Origin: Phycicoccus sp. CSK15P-2
GTDB lineage: Bacteria; Actinomycetota; Actinomycetes; Actinomycetales; Dermatophilaceae
NCBI RefSeq assembly: GCF_016888005.1
Contig: NZ_JAFDVE010000037.1
Coordinates: forward strand, 1-37,065
Reading direction: 5' to 3'
Length of the DNA: 37,065 nucleotides
Positions 16,042 to 23,951 of the stretch are shown here, in pieces. How positions within the stretch are numbered: the first letter of the stretch is position 1; the number at the start of each line of letters is the position of its first letter. A program made the translations under genes and the position numbers. Below the pieces are notes generated by a model. The model saw nothing but the letters and a program-made list of their open reading frames with translations, had not been told where the DNA came from and did not search any database.

Positions 16042-16974
16042 ATGACTTTCTCTCACATCGCTGCACGCTTCACACCTCGCGCCGTGGCCGCGGCCCTGGC
16101 CACCGGCGTCGCGTGCTCTGCGTTCGCGCTCGTGTCACCCGGAGCAGGGCTCCCCTCGGCTGCCGCAGCGGACTGCTCGGACGTCGACATCGTCTTCGCG
16201 CGCGGAACCGGTGAGCTGCCCGGCCTGGGCTTCGTCGGCCGGCCGTTCGCCAGCGAGCTCACCTCACGGCTGAGCGGGTACTCGGTCTCCACCTACGCCG
16301 TGGACTACGCCGCGAACTCCTCCCAGACCAGCGCAGGGCCCGGCGCCACCGACATGAGCAACCACATCCGCGAGGTGGCGTCCGCCTGCCCGTCGACCAG
16401 GTTCGTCATCGGCGGGTACTCCCAGGGTGCGACCGTCACCGACATCGCCGTCGGCATCCGCACCGGGTCGAGCTCCGGCCAGCCGATCGCGGCGCAGGAC
16501 GAGCCCCGCGTGGCCGCGGTCGTGGTCTTCGGCAACCCGCTCGGTCTCCAGCGCCGGACGATCGCCGAGGCCAGCCCCACCTACGGCGACCGCTCCAAGG
16601 ACTACTGCGGCACCGCCGACTCCGTCTGCGGCCGCTACCAGGCCAACGTCTCCGGCGGCCACACCTCGTACCCGAGCAACGGCGCCACCGACCAGGGCGC
16701 GGCCTTCGCGGCGAACCTCGTGAGGTCGAGCGCTCCGACGCCGACCCCCACGCCCACCGGCACCTCGACGCCGACCCCCACGCCGACGCCGACGCCGGAC
16801 GAGTGCGTCACCGACAGCACGGCCGACCACGTCGACGCGGGGCGGGCCACGAGCTTCTTCGGGCGGGCCTACGCCGTGGGGAGCCGCGACTCCCTGGGCT
16901 TCGTCAGCCGCTTCGTCGTGGTCTCGCTGCAGCGCACGGACGCCACGACGTGGGAGCGCGTCGCGACCTGCTGA
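16042..16974 (+). CDS. Secreted cutinase-like esterase with a C-terminal accessory domain
   Basis: 310 residues; GGAGG (16033-16037) is 4 nt before the ATG. Residues 1-43 are a signal peptide ending SAAAA. Residues 44-228 are a cutinase alpha/beta-hydrolase: IVFARGTGE, nucleophile S127 in GGYSQGA, D193 between two Cys (YCGTADSVC) and H207 in SGGHTSY. A Pro-Thr linker follows (232-252), then a ~57-residue module (254-310) with Cys at each end. In that module HVDAGRATSFFGRAYAVGS resembles the C-terminal module of extracellular PHB depolymerase/esterases (HVxAGRA...GYAYANGS). Likely role: hydrolysis of polyesters or lipids outside the cell, with the last module helping substrate binding (inferred). 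Confidence 0.87.
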   Translation: MTFSHIAARFTPRAVAAALATGVACSAFALVSPGAGLPSAAAADCSDVDIVFARGTGELPGLGFVGRPFASELTSRLSGYSVSTYAVDYAANSSQTSAGPGATDMSNHIREVASACPSTRFVIGGYSQGATVTDIAVGIRTGSSSGQPIAAQDEPRVAAVVVFGNPLGLQRRTIAEASPTYGDRSKDYCGTADSVCGRYQANVSGGHTSYPSNGATDQGAAFAANLVRSSAPTPTPTPTGTSTPTPTPTPTPDECVTDSTADHVDAGRATSFFGRAYAVGSRDSLGFVSRFVVVSLQRTDATTWERVATC

Positions 16975-16992
16975 GCCTGCGTCCTCGACCGT

Positions 16993-17021
16993 CGGAGGCG
17001 TCCCTACCGGGGGCGCCTCCG
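16993..17021. terminator. Convergent hairpin terminator
   Basis: CGGAGGCG (16993-17000) pairs with CGCCTCCG (17014-17021). The 13-nt loop holds TCCC and GGGGG that can extend the stem with a bulge. It sits between the stops of the cutinase and the LysR gene. Confidence 0.65.
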
Positions 17022-17040
17022 GCGGCCCACGGCGTCGTCG

Positions 17041-17940
17041 TCAGCGGGAGCCCCCGGGACGCACGGCCAGCGTGAGCTCGACGGCACGGGTGACGAGCGG
17101 GCTCTGGCTCGAGGCGTCGTGGACCAGCACGTACACGGACCGCACCGGGGTGGGGTCGACGACGGGCCTGGCCACCACTCCGTCGGGAAGCGAGACCGCA
17201 CCCAGCGAGGGGAGGACGGTGATGCCCAGCCCCGCCGCGACCAGCGCCGTGGCCGACGGGTAGTCGTGGGTCCTGATGCGGTACTGCGGCTGGAACCCCA
17301 CCGCGGCGCAGGCGTCGAGCGTGACGCGGCGGCACCAGCCTCGGCTGACGTCGTTGTCCACCCAGTTCTCGTGGACCAGCCGGGCCAGGGCGACCTCCGG
17401 CTCGTCGGCAAGCGGATGGCCCGAGGGGAGGACGACCATGTAGGGGTCGTCCGCGACGTGGAGACTCGTGTAGCCCTCCGGCGCCGGAGAACCGGGAGGG
17501 CGCACGACGAGCTGGAGGTCCGGGAGGGGGCGGCGTCCGGGATCGAACTCGTCGGTGACGAAGAGGTCGAGCGTCGTCTCGGGGAACTCCTGCGCCAAGG
17601 GCCCGACGATCGAGGGGAGCCAGGTCGAGCCGAGCGTGGAGAAGTAGCCGAGCGAGACCGACGTCCTGCGCCCTTCGCGGAGACCGCGAGCGAACTGGTC
17701 CAGGTCTCCCAGCTCACCGAGCAGGGTGTCGATGCGTGCCGCCAGGGCATGACCTGCCGCAGTGGGCTCCACACCCCGCCCCACGCGGTGCAGCAGCGGC
17801 ACCCCGACCTCGCGCTGGAGGCCCGTGACCTGCTGGCTGATGGCCGACGGTGAGAATCCGAGCAGCTGCGCGGCCGACCGGACCGACCCACTGGCGACGA
17901 CGGAGCGGAAGGCTCGCAGCTGCTGGACGTCCACACCCAC
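17041..17940 (-). CDS. LysR-family transcriptional regulator
   Basis: 299 residues. The N-terminal winged helix (3-62) reads VQQLRAFRSVVASGSVRSAAQLLGFSPSAISQQV..LQREVG then LLHRVGRGVEPTAAG, the classic LTTR pattern. The effector domain (about 92-290) is complete. It starts with GTG 17940, or GTG 17934 (DVQQL). The divergent EamA transporter gene is only 85 nt away, and LysR proteins usually control such a neighbour, so it probably senses the transported metabolite. No regulator-binding T-N11-A site could be assigned with certainty. Confidence 0.9.
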   Translation of the reverse strand: MGVDVQQLRAFRSVVASGSVRSAAQLLGFSPSAISQQVTGLQREVGVPLLHRVGRGVEPTAAGHALAARIDTLLGELGDLDQFARGLREGRRTSVSLGYFSTLGSTWLPSIVGPLAQEFPETTLDLFVTDEFDPGRRPLPDLQLVVRPPGSPAPEGYTSLHVADDPYMVVLPSGHPLADEPEVALARLVHENWVDNDVSRGWCRRVTLDACAAVGFQPQYRIRTHDYPSATALVAAGLGITVLPSLGAVSLPDGVVARPVVDPTPVRSVYVLVHDASSQSPLVTRAVELTLAVRPGGSR

Positions 17941-18025
17941 AGGCTATGCGACCGTACAGAAGAGGTGAACAGTCGTGCGGGAATGATCGCTGGATCTGTC
18001 CGTTCCCGCGTGGTGATGTTCTCGT

Positions 18026-18970
18026 GTGACACACACCGGCCTCCGCACCCCTGCCATGAACCGGGAGAACGACCCGCGAGTGGTCCTCGCCCTGGGCGTG
18101 ACGGTCCTGTTGTGGGCCTCGTCCTTCATCGTCATCCGCTACGCCGGGTCCGACTTCGGGCCCGGCTCGATGGCACTGCTGCGCATGGTCGTGGGCGCTC
18201 CCGCGCTGGGGGCGATCGCCGCGCGTCGGGGCGTCGTGCTGCCACCGAGACGTGCGTGGCCGCTCGTCGCCGCGTGGGGTGTCGCGTGGTTCTGCGGCTA
18301 CAACGTCGCGCTCAACGCGGCCGAGCGCATGATCGACGCCGGCACCGCGGCCATCGCCGTCAACCTGGCGCCGCTGTTGGTGGTCCTCGCCGCCGGAGTG
18401 ATCCTCAAGGAGGGCTTCCCCCCGCAGCTGGTCGTCGGAGCGCCGGTGGCCTTCGCCGGGGTCGCCCTGATCTCGACGCAGTCCTTCACGGGGCGAGTGA
18501 GCCTGGCCGGCTTGGCCCTCGCGCTCGCCGCTGCCGGGCTGTACGCGGGCTCCGCACTGGCTCAGAAGCACCTCCTGCGCGTCGTCGACGCCACGACCCT
18601 GACCTGGCTCGGCGCGACCGCCGGAACCGTCGCGCTGCTTCCGTGGACGGGGCAGCTGCTCTCGGATCTCGGGGCAGCCCGATGGACCTCGACCCTCTCC
18701 GTCGTCTACCTCGGGGTGTTCCCGACGGCCATCGCCTTCACGACCTGGGCCTACGCCCTGATGCGGACCCCCGCCGGGCGGACGGCCGCGTCCACCTACG
18801 TCGTGCCCACCCTCACCGTCGCCCTGTCCTGGGCCCTGCTCGGCGAGGTCCCGGGTCCGGTGGTCCTGCTCGGTGGGGCCGTGTGCCTCGCCGGCGTCTT
18901 CGTCACCCGCCTTCCCAGCACCGGGCCCCACGGACCTGGTGACGACCGGGTCCGTGGGGCCGAGGGCTGA
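18026..18970 (+). CDS. EamA/RhaT-family drug-metabolite exporter (DMT superfamily)
   Basis: 314 residues with 10 membrane segments and two EamA repeats (about 20-145 and 160-300). LLWASSFIVIRYAG opens the first, and APLLVVLAAGVILKE and VVPTLTVALSWALLGEVPGPVVLLGGAVCLAG are the conserved repeat ends. The family exports amino acids or other small metabolites. The start is GTG 18026 or ATG 18056 (MNRENDPRV); the second gives a more usual short N-terminus. Divergent from LysR. Its last codons contain a perfect hairpin (18924-18961). Confidence 0.88.
   Translation: MTHTGLRTPAMNRENDPRVVLALGVTVLLWASSFIVIRYAGSDFGPGSMALLRMVVGAPALGAIAARRGVVLPPRRAWPLVAAWGVAWFCGYNVALNAAERMIDAGTAAIAVNLAPLLVVLAAGVILKEGFPPQLVVGAPVAFAGVALISTQSFTGRVSLAGLALALAAAGLYAGSALAQKHLLRVVDATTLTWLGATAGTVALLPWTGQLLSDLGAARWTSTLSVVYLGVFPTAIAFTTWAYALMRTPAGRTAASTYVVPTLTVALSWALLGEVPGPVVLLGGAVCLAGVFVTRLPSTGPHGPGDDRVRGAEG
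18924..18961. terminator. 13-bp hairpin inside the 3' end of the EamA gene
   Basis: GGCCCCACGGACC (18924-18936) pairs perfectly with GGTCCGTGGGGCC (18949-18961) around a 12-nt loop. It lies within the last 16 codons of the transporter and 25 nt beyond the stop of the convergent small gene. It would end that gene's transcript, and fold at the end of the transporter mRNA. Confidence 0.55.
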
Positions 18971-18985
18971 GTCGGACGTGCGAGC

Positions 18986-19267
18986 TCAGTACCGCGAGCG
19001 GTAGTGGAACCGGTAGCGCACGATGTTCGGGTCCCACACCCCCGGGGCGATCTGCGGGACGTAGCTGTAGCACGCCCTGGTGATCCGCACGTACCCGGTG
19101 GACCCGTACGAGATCTGCGCCGAGCGGCACTGGCTCATCGTCTTGTACCCCTGGCTCTTCGCGGCGGACGCCGGAGCGGCCACGGCCCCGGTCAGCCCGG
19201 TGGCCAGCACCGCACCGATGGCGAGCCGACGGACGATGCGCCGCCGAACGTTCTGATCCCCTGCCAT
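18986..19267 (-). CDS. Small secreted protein, function unknown
   Basis: 93 residues with a clear signal peptide: RRRIVRRLAIGAVLATGLTGA then VAAPASA, cut at about residue 35. The mature part of about 58 residues has two Cys (in SQCRSAQ and RACYSYV), is basic, and ends in Tyr/Arg-rich VRYRFHYRSRY. GGAGTAAAGAC just upstream of ATG 19267 is a good ribosome site. Similar short proteins with a TMSQCRSAQ..Y pattern are known in actinomycetes as uncharacterised exported proteins. One disulfide is likely. No function is proposed. Confidence 0.75.
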   Translation of the reverse strand: MAGDQNVRRRIVRRLAIGAVLATGLTGAVAAPASAAKSQGYKTMSQCRSAQISYGSTGYVRITRACYSYVPQIAPGVWDPNIVRYRFHYRSRY

Positions 19268-19352
19268 GTCTTTACTCCTGTCTGGTGAAACGATGACCCA
19301 GAATTTACCTTTCCGGTCTCGACGGTACGCAACTGGCCCGCAGTACGGCGAT

Positions 19353-19366
19353 GGGGAGTACTCCCC
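19353..19366. promoter_or_regulatory. 14-bp perfect palindrome upstream of the small secreted protein gene
   Basis: GGGGAGTACTCCCC lies 86 nt upstream of the ATG at 19267. On the minus strand TTGCGT and TAAATT lie between it and the gene as possible -35 and -10 boxes with a long 19-bp spacer, so the palindrome would be in an activator position. A 12-bp tandem repeat (GTCGAGACGCCG at 19370-19381 and 19382-19393) follows it. The binding protein is unknown. Confidence 0.35.
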
Positions 19367-19489
19367 GGTGTCGAGACGCCGGTCGAGACGCCGGCCGACG
19401 TCCTGGCGACCGGACGAGCCGGATGGGGGACCGGACGAGGCTGCATCCCGACGGGGGTCCAGGGCGTCGATGTCCGCGATCGGCCGCAG

Positions 19490-19951
19490 TCAGCGCAGGT
19501 GGTCCTCGACGTTGACGGCCAGGAGGTCCAGGCCGCGCTTCAGCGACGCGAAGTCCTCGTCCTCGAGACCCATCGCCGCGCCGATCCGATCCGGCACGGT
19601 GAGCGACCGCTCGCGCAGCCGGTGTCCGGGTTCGGTCAGGGTCACGTCGACGGCACGCTCGTCGTCGGTCCGCCGCCGGCGCTGCACCAGGCCTGCGGTC
19701 TCGAGCCGTTTGACCAGCGGGGTGACCGTGCCGTAGTCCAGCCCGAGCGCCTCGCCCAGGGCCTTCATCGACACCGGCGCCCGCTCCCACAGGACGAGCA
19801 TCGTGACGTACTGCGGGTAGGTCAGCCCCAGCTCCTCGAGGATCGGGCGGTAGGCCGCCGTGACCAGGCGCGAGGCCGAGTAGAGCGAGAAACACAGCTG
19901 CTCCTCGAGGCTCAGGCCGTGCCGGGGTGCTGCGTCGACGGGGTCGGACAT
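19490..19951 (-). CDS. MarR-family regulator of the OhrR type (peroxide-sensing)
   Basis: 153 residues. LSLEEQLCFSLYSASR contains C20 in the position of the reactive Cys15 of Bacillus OhrR; LTYPQYVTMLVLWE gives the Tyr pair that hydrogen-bonds to that Cys. The winged helix is VSMKALGEALGLDYGTVTPLVKRLETAGLV with wing RRRRTDDERAVDVTLT. OhrR proteins are repressors released when the Cys is oxidised by organic hydroperoxides. Here the divergent gene is an esterase, not Ohr. The start is ATG 19951, as the 16 residues upstream are unlike the family. The intergenic region holds a palindrome suited to MarR binding. Confidence 0.88.
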   Translation of the reverse strand: MSDPVDAAPRHGLSLEEQLCFSLYSASRLVTAAYRPILEELGLTYPQYVTMLVLWERAPVSMKALGEALGLDYGTVTPLVKRLETAGLVQRRRRTDDERAVDVTLTEPGHRLRERSLTVPDRIGAAMGLEDEDFASLKRGLDLLAVNVEDHLR

Positions 19952-19989
19952 GACGCGATGGTAACCCAGCCCACGTGGGTACAGGTAAA

Positions 19990-19999
19990 TTGTGCACAA
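19990..19999. promoter_or_regulatory. Palindrome TTGTGCACAA, probable MarR/OhrR operator
   Basis: This perfect 10-bp palindrome lies 39 nt upstream of the regulator start and 83 nt upstream of the esterase start. MarR-family sites commonly have TTG/CAA half-sites. For the esterase, TTGCGT (20005-20010) and TACTTT (20029-20034) with an 18-bp spacer could be the promoter just downstream. Binding by the adjacent regulator is inferred. Confidence 0.45.
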
Positions 20000-20039
20000 G
20001 GGACTTGCGTCCGATCCACTTGCGCGCTACTTTCGAGAG

Positions 20040-20060
20040 ACGGGCTCGGCCAGAGCCCGT
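20040..20060 (+). promoter_or_regulatory. 5' UTR hairpin before the esterase
   Basis: ACGGGCTC (20040-20047) pairs perfectly with GAGCCCGT (20053-20060) around a GGCCA loop. It ends 11 nt before the AGGAGAA ribosome site (20071-20077). It would fold at the very 5' end of the transcript and may stabilise it. Confidence 0.35.
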
Positions 20061-20081
20061 CCCGACACCGAGGAGAACCCC

Positions 20082-21041
20082 ATGACCAGCGCAACCGTCA
20101 CTGTGCTCGAACCGGCCGCCGCCGACTTCGCCGCCGCCACCGCCGACCCGCCGTACCTCTTCGACCTCGGGCCTGTCGCAGGCCGCGCCGCGGTCGACGA
20201 CGTCCAGTCCGGCGACGGCGTGCGCAAGGCCGACGTCGACGAGGAGTGGGTCGTGGTCCCGGGCGGCCCCACCGGCGAGGTCCGTGCCCGCATCGTCAGG
20301 CCCGGCGGCGCAGCGGGGACGCTGCCGGTGGTCCTGTACATCCACGGCGCCGGCTGGGTCTTCGGGAACGCCCGCACCCACGACCGGCTCGTGCGCGAGC
20401 TGGCCGTCGGTGCCCACGCCGCCGTGGTCTTCCCGGAGTACGACCTGTCCCCGGAGGCGCGGTACCCGGTCGCCATCGAGCAGAGCTGGGCGGTCGCCCG
20501 GTGGGTCGTGGCCCATGGCGCGGGCAAGGGCCTCGACGGGACCCGTCTTGCCGTGGCCGGTGACTCCGTGGGCGGCAACATGAGCGCCGCCCTGACGCTG
20601 ATGGCCAAGGAGCGCGGAGGTGTCGAGTTCGCCCAGCAGGTGCTCTTCTACCCCGTCACCGACGCCGCCTTCGACACCGGCTCCTACCACCAGTTCGCCG
20701 AGGGCTACTTCCTGCGCCGCGACGCCATGCAGTGGTTCTGGGACCAGTACACGACCTCGGACGAGGAGCGTTCCCACATCACCGCCTCCCCGCTGCGGGC
20801 CACCACCGAGCAGCTCGCCGGGCTTCCGCCTGCGCTGGTCGTCACGGCCGAGGCGGACGTGCTGCGCGACGAGGGAGAGGCGTACGCCGCCAAGCTGCGT
20901 GCGGCGGACGTCCCGGTCGTGCAGGTCCGCTTCGGCGGCATCATCCACGACTTCGTGATGCTCGACGCACTGCGCGACACCGACGCCGCGCGGGCCGCCG
21001 TCGCGCTGGCCCAGGACACCCTGCGCGACGCGCTGCACTGA
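20082..21041 (+). CDS. Alpha/beta-hydrolase fold-3 esterase (HSL family)
   Basis: 319 residues. VVLYIHGAGWVFGN is the HGGG-type oxyanion motif (here HGAGW). The nucleophile Ser is in AVAGDSVGGNMSA, the acid Asp in VTAEADVLRDEGE and the His in GGIIHDFVML. This is the hormone-sensitive-lipase-like group of carboxylesterases, cytoplasmic (no signal peptide), acting on short-chain esters or lactones. The first ~60 residues form the usual cap, with YLFDLGP as a start seen in relatives. It is divergent from an OhrR-like regulator and likely controlled by it. A strong terminator follows the stop. Confidence 0.9.
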   Translation: MTSATVTVLEPAAADFAAATADPPYLFDLGPVAGRAAVDDVQSGDGVRKADVDEEWVVVPGGPTGEVRARIVRPGGAAGTLPVVLYIHGAGWVFGNARTHDRLVRELAVGAHAAVVFPEYDLSPEARYPVAIEQSWAVARWVVAHGAGKGLDGTRLAVAGDSVGGNMSAALTLMAKERGGVEFAQQVLFYPVTDAAFDTGSYHQFAEGYFLRRDAMQWFWDQYTTSDEERSHITASPLRATTEQLAGLPPALVVTAEADVLRDEGEAYAAKLRAADVPVVQVRFGGIIHDFVMLDALRDTDAARAAVALAQDTLRDALH

Positions 21042-21053
21042 GATCACCCGGCT

Positions 21054-21091
21054 CCCGTGCGTCGCGCCGCCGCTGCGGCGTGACGCACGGG
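21054..21091 (+). terminator. Long hairpin terminator
   Basis: The arms 21054-21070 and 21075-21091 pair over 17 bp with one mismatch around a CGCT loop. It lies 13 nt after the esterase stop. Confidence 0.75.
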
Positions 21092-21171
21092 CAGACCCCG
21101 TCGCGCGGTGCGCCACGGCGAAGGCCCGCCGTGTTGCGGGACGCGAGACGCAGCAGTAGGTTCTTGCGCTT

Positions 21172-22032
21172 GTGTCGGTCACGGGGGTCCCAGCATCACG
21201 GGCGCGGCCGCCCGGCCCCTCGGGGCCCGTCGAGGCGCTGCGTCCGTACTGGCGGATCTTCGTCGCAGGGGTGCGCGAGCAGGCCCGGTACGTCGCCGCC
21301 ACACTCGGAGGGCTGCTGGCCAACACCGTCTTCGGGCTGCTGAAGTCCGCTCTCCTCCTGGCCGCTGTGGCCTCGGCCGGCGGCAGCTTCGGTGGGTACA
21401 CCGCGCCCCAGATGGCGACCTACGTGTGGCTGGGCCAGGGCCTGCTGGGGTCGGTCGACCTGTTCGGCCGCAGCGCCCTCGCCGGTCGTGTCAAGGACGG
21501 GTCGGTGGCCCTCGACTTCCTGCGGCCGGTCGACGTGCAGGCCGCCGCCGTGGTGTCCGAGGTCGGGCGGCGCGTGTTCGCGCTTCTCCCGCGGGGTGTG
21601 CCCTCGGTGCTGATCGGCGCGGTGTTCGTCGGGATGGCCGTTCCGGCCTCGCCGCCGGTGCTCCTGCTCGGTGCGCTGAGCATCCTGCTCGGCATCACGC
21701 TCTCGGTGGCGACCGTGTACCTCGTGGCGGTCAGCGGCTTCTGGCTCGTCGACACCCGTGGGGTCCAGACCTTCTACATGGTGGTCTCGGGGTTCCTGGC
21801 CGGGCTCTTCGTGCCGATCACGCTCTTCCCCGACTGGCTGCTCGTGCTCGCCTGGTCCACCCCGTTCCCCGCCATGCTGATGTTCCCCATCGACGTCGTC
21901 TCGGGCCGTGTGGGCGGCTGGTCCGCGGTCGGGCTGGTCGGCGCGCAGCTCGGCTGGCTGACGCTGGTGCTCGTGGTCGGGCAGGTGGCCACCCGGGCCG
22001 GGCGGCGGCGCCTGGAGGTGCAGGGTGGCTGA
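21172..22032 (+). CDS. ABC-2 type exporter, first permease (DUF990 group)
   Basis: 286 residues starting with GTG 21172, with six hydrophobic segments from about residue 45. GQGLLGSVDLFGR, SVALDFLRPVDVQ and GFWLVDTRGVQTFYMVVSGFLAG(L)FVPITLFP are typical of COG4587/COG3694 permeases that work in pairs with a DrrA-like ATPase. The substrate is unknown; these systems are often annotated as multidrug or daunorubicin-type. It overlaps the next gene by 8 nt. Confidence 0.85.
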   Translation: MSVTGVPASRARPPGPSGPVEALRPYWRIFVAGVREQARYVAATLGGLLANTVFGLLKSALLLAAVASAGGSFGGYTAPQMATYVWLGQGLLGSVDLFGRSALAGRVKDGSVALDFLRPVDVQAAAVVSEVGRRVFALLPRGVPSVLIGAVFVGMAVPASPPVLLLGALSILLGITLSVATVYLVAVSGFWLVDTRGVQTFYMVVSGFLAGLFVPITLFPDWLLVLAWSTPFPAMLMFPIDVVSGRVGGWSAVGLVGAQLGWLTLVLVVGQVATRAGRRRLEVQGG

Positions 22033-22846
22033 CACCGTCCTCGCGGGTGACCTGCGCGCCTACCGCATCGTGCTGGGATCGCGGATACGCTCGCAGCGCG
22101 CCTACCGCTTCGGCTTCCGGCTCGACCTCGTCAGCTCGGTCCTCGTCGGGCTGGTCGAGCTGGCCGAGGTGCTCGTCGTCTACGCGGGGCTGTCCAGGGG
22201 ACTCGGCGGCCTCGACGTCGCGGCCGTCGTGCTCGTGTTCGCGCTGGCCGACCTGGGCTTCTCGCTGGCCGACATGGTGGTGGGCCACTGCGACAACCTC
22301 AGCACCTACATCCGCGCCGGGACCGTCGACGTCTTCTACCTGCGGCCCCAACCGCTGCTGCTCCAGCTCGTGACGAGCGACATCAGCCTGCGCCGGCTCG
22401 CCCGCGTCGCCGTGGGGCTGGCCGCGCTCGTCGCCGGGGTGGCGGTCAACGACCTCATCCTCGACGCCCGCACCGTCGTTGTCCTCGTCATGGCGGTCGT
22501 GTGCAGCACACTCACCTTCGCGGCGATGTTCGTCTGGGCGGCCGGCGCACAGTTCTTCCTGGTCAGCGGGGCCGAGGCGACGAACGCCTTCGTCTACGGC
22601 GGGCGGTACGCGGCGAGCCAGCCCGCGTCCGTGTGGAGCCGGCCGCTGCAGGCGGTCTTCGTCTTCCTCTTCCCGATGGCCTTCACCGCCTACCTGCCGA
22701 CGCTGCTCCTGCTCGACCTGCCGGGGAGCGGATGGGTGCCCGGCTGGCTCGGATGGCTCTCGCCGGTGATGACACTGTGGGCCTGGCTGATGGCGCTGCT
22801 CGGCTGGCGGTTCGGGGTACGGCACTACCAAGGGGGCGGCGGATGA
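22025..22846 (+). CDS. ABC-2 type exporter, second permease
   Basis: 273 residues from GTG 22025 with six membrane segments. RSQRAYRFGFRLDLVSSVLVGLVEL opens the protein, and ADMVVGHCDNLSTYIRAGTVD and FYLRPQPLLLQLV match the second-permease form of COG3694. It makes a heterodimeric channel with the product of the preceding gene. Its stop overlaps the ATPase start as ATGA (22843-22846), so all three genes form one translationally coupled operon. Confidence 0.85.
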   Translation: MADTVLAGDLRAYRIVLGSRIRSQRAYRFGFRLDLVSSVLVGLVELAEVLVVYAGLSRGLGGLDVAAVVLVFALADLGFSLADMVVGHCDNLSTYIRAGTVDVFYLRPQPLLLQLVTSDISLRRLARVAVGLAALVAGVAVNDLILDARTVVVLVMAVVCSTLTFAAMFVWAAGAQFFLVSGAEATNAFVYGGRYAASQPASVWSRPLQAVFVFLFPMAFTAYLPTLLLLDLPGSGWVPGWLGWLSPVMTLWAWLMALLGWRFGVRHYQGGGG

Positions 22847-23823
22847 CCGAGCAACCGATCGTCGAGGCGCGCGGGCTGACCCGGGACTTCCGGGTGCGCG
22901 AGGGCCTGCGGCGGCGCGTGGTGCACGCCGTGGCCGGGCTCGACCTGCGCGTCGACGCTGGGGAGGCGGTCGGGTACATCGGCGCCAACGGGGCCGGCAA
23001 GTCGACGACGATCAAGATGCTCACCGGCATCCTCGTCCCCACCTCGGGCAGCGTGCTCACGTGCGGCCTCGAGCCGGTGCGCGACCGCCGCCGCCTGGCC
23101 CGGCAGGTGGGGGTCGTGTTCGGGCAGCGCAGCCAGCTGTGGTGGGACCTGCCGCTGCGGGAGTCGTTCCGCATCCTCGCCGCCATCCACCACCTGGGCC
23201 GCGAGCAGGAGCGGGCCCGCACCGACGAGCTCGTCGAGCGGATGGAGCTGGGCGGCTTCCTGACCACCCCGGTGCGCCAGCTCTCGCTCGGGCAGCGGAT
23301 GCGGGCCGAGGTCGCCGCGGCGCTGCTGCACTCCCCCGACCTCGTCATCCTCGACGAGCCGACCATCGGGCTCGACGTGCTGTCGAAGCAGCGGCTGCGC
23401 GAGTTCCTCGTCGAGGAGCGCCGGGCGCACGGCACGACCCTGCTGCTCACCACGCACGACATGGGTGACGTCGAGCGGCTGTGCGACCGCGTGGTGCTCG
23501 TCGACCACGGCACCGTCGCGTACGAGGGCACCCTCGGCGGGCTGGCGCGGCGGGCCGACGCCCACCGGGTGCTCGTGCTCGACCTCGCCGAGCCGACGCC
23601 CGACCTGCTGGGCGTGCCCGGCACGACGCACGAGGGCAGCGAGGCCGGGGGGCTGCGCCAGCGGCTGGCGCTGGTCGGCGAGGGGACGACCGTCGCGTCG
23701 GTCCTCGCTGCGGTGTCGTCCCGCGCCGAGGTGCTCGACCTGTCGGTCGCCGAGCCGGACGTCGAGGACGTCGTCCGGCGTCTTTACGCCTCCCGTCGCG
23801 AGCCGCCGCCGACCGACGAGTGA
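22843..23823 (+). CDS. ABC exporter ATPase (DrrA-like)
   Basis: 326 residues. Walker A GANGAGKST (47-55), the Q-loop region VVFGQRSQLWWDLPLRESF, signature LSLGQRMRAE, Walker B LVILDEPTIGLD and switch His in LLLTTHDMGD are all intact. The QRSQLWWDLP segment is characteristic of the COG4586 subgroup that pairs with DUF990 permeases. The C-terminal ~80 residues form the usual DUF4162-like tail. It powers export by the two membrane proteins encoded just upstream. A partial hairpin (GTGCTGCC 23861-23868 / GGCAGCAC 23893-23900) follows and may end the operon. Confidence 0.92.
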   Translation: MTEQPIVEARGLTRDFRVREGLRRRVVHAVAGLDLRVDAGEAVGYIGANGAGKSTTIKMLTGILVPTSGSVLTCGLEPVRDRRRLARQVGVVFGQRSQLWWDLPLRESFRILAAIHHLGREQERARTDELVERMELGGFLTTPVRQLSLGQRMRAEVAAALLHSPDLVILDEPTIGLDVLSKQRLREFLVEERRAHGTTLLLTTHDMGDVERLCDRVVLVDHGTVAYEGTLGGLARRADAHRVLVLDLAEPTPDLLGVPGTTHEGSEAGGLRQRLALVGEGTTVASVLAAVSSRAEVLDLSVAEPDVEDVVRRLYASRREPPPTDE

Positions 23824-23860
23824 GCCGGTGCTCGGGTCGTCCGCACGTCTGCGCCGGTCC

Positions 23861-23900
23861 GTGCTGCCGGGCGGGCATCCTGACGCGCCCTTGGCAGCAC
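23861..23900 (+). terminator. Probable operon terminator of the ABC exporter
   Basis: GTGCTGCC (23861-23868) pairs with GGCAGCAC (23893-23900), with further GC pairing inside the 24-nt loop. It is 38 nt after the ATPase stop. Confidence 0.45.
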
Positions 23901-23951
23901 CGGGTGGGTCGCGCGACGCAGCGGCAGGCCTCGTGATGCCAGGATGAGTGG

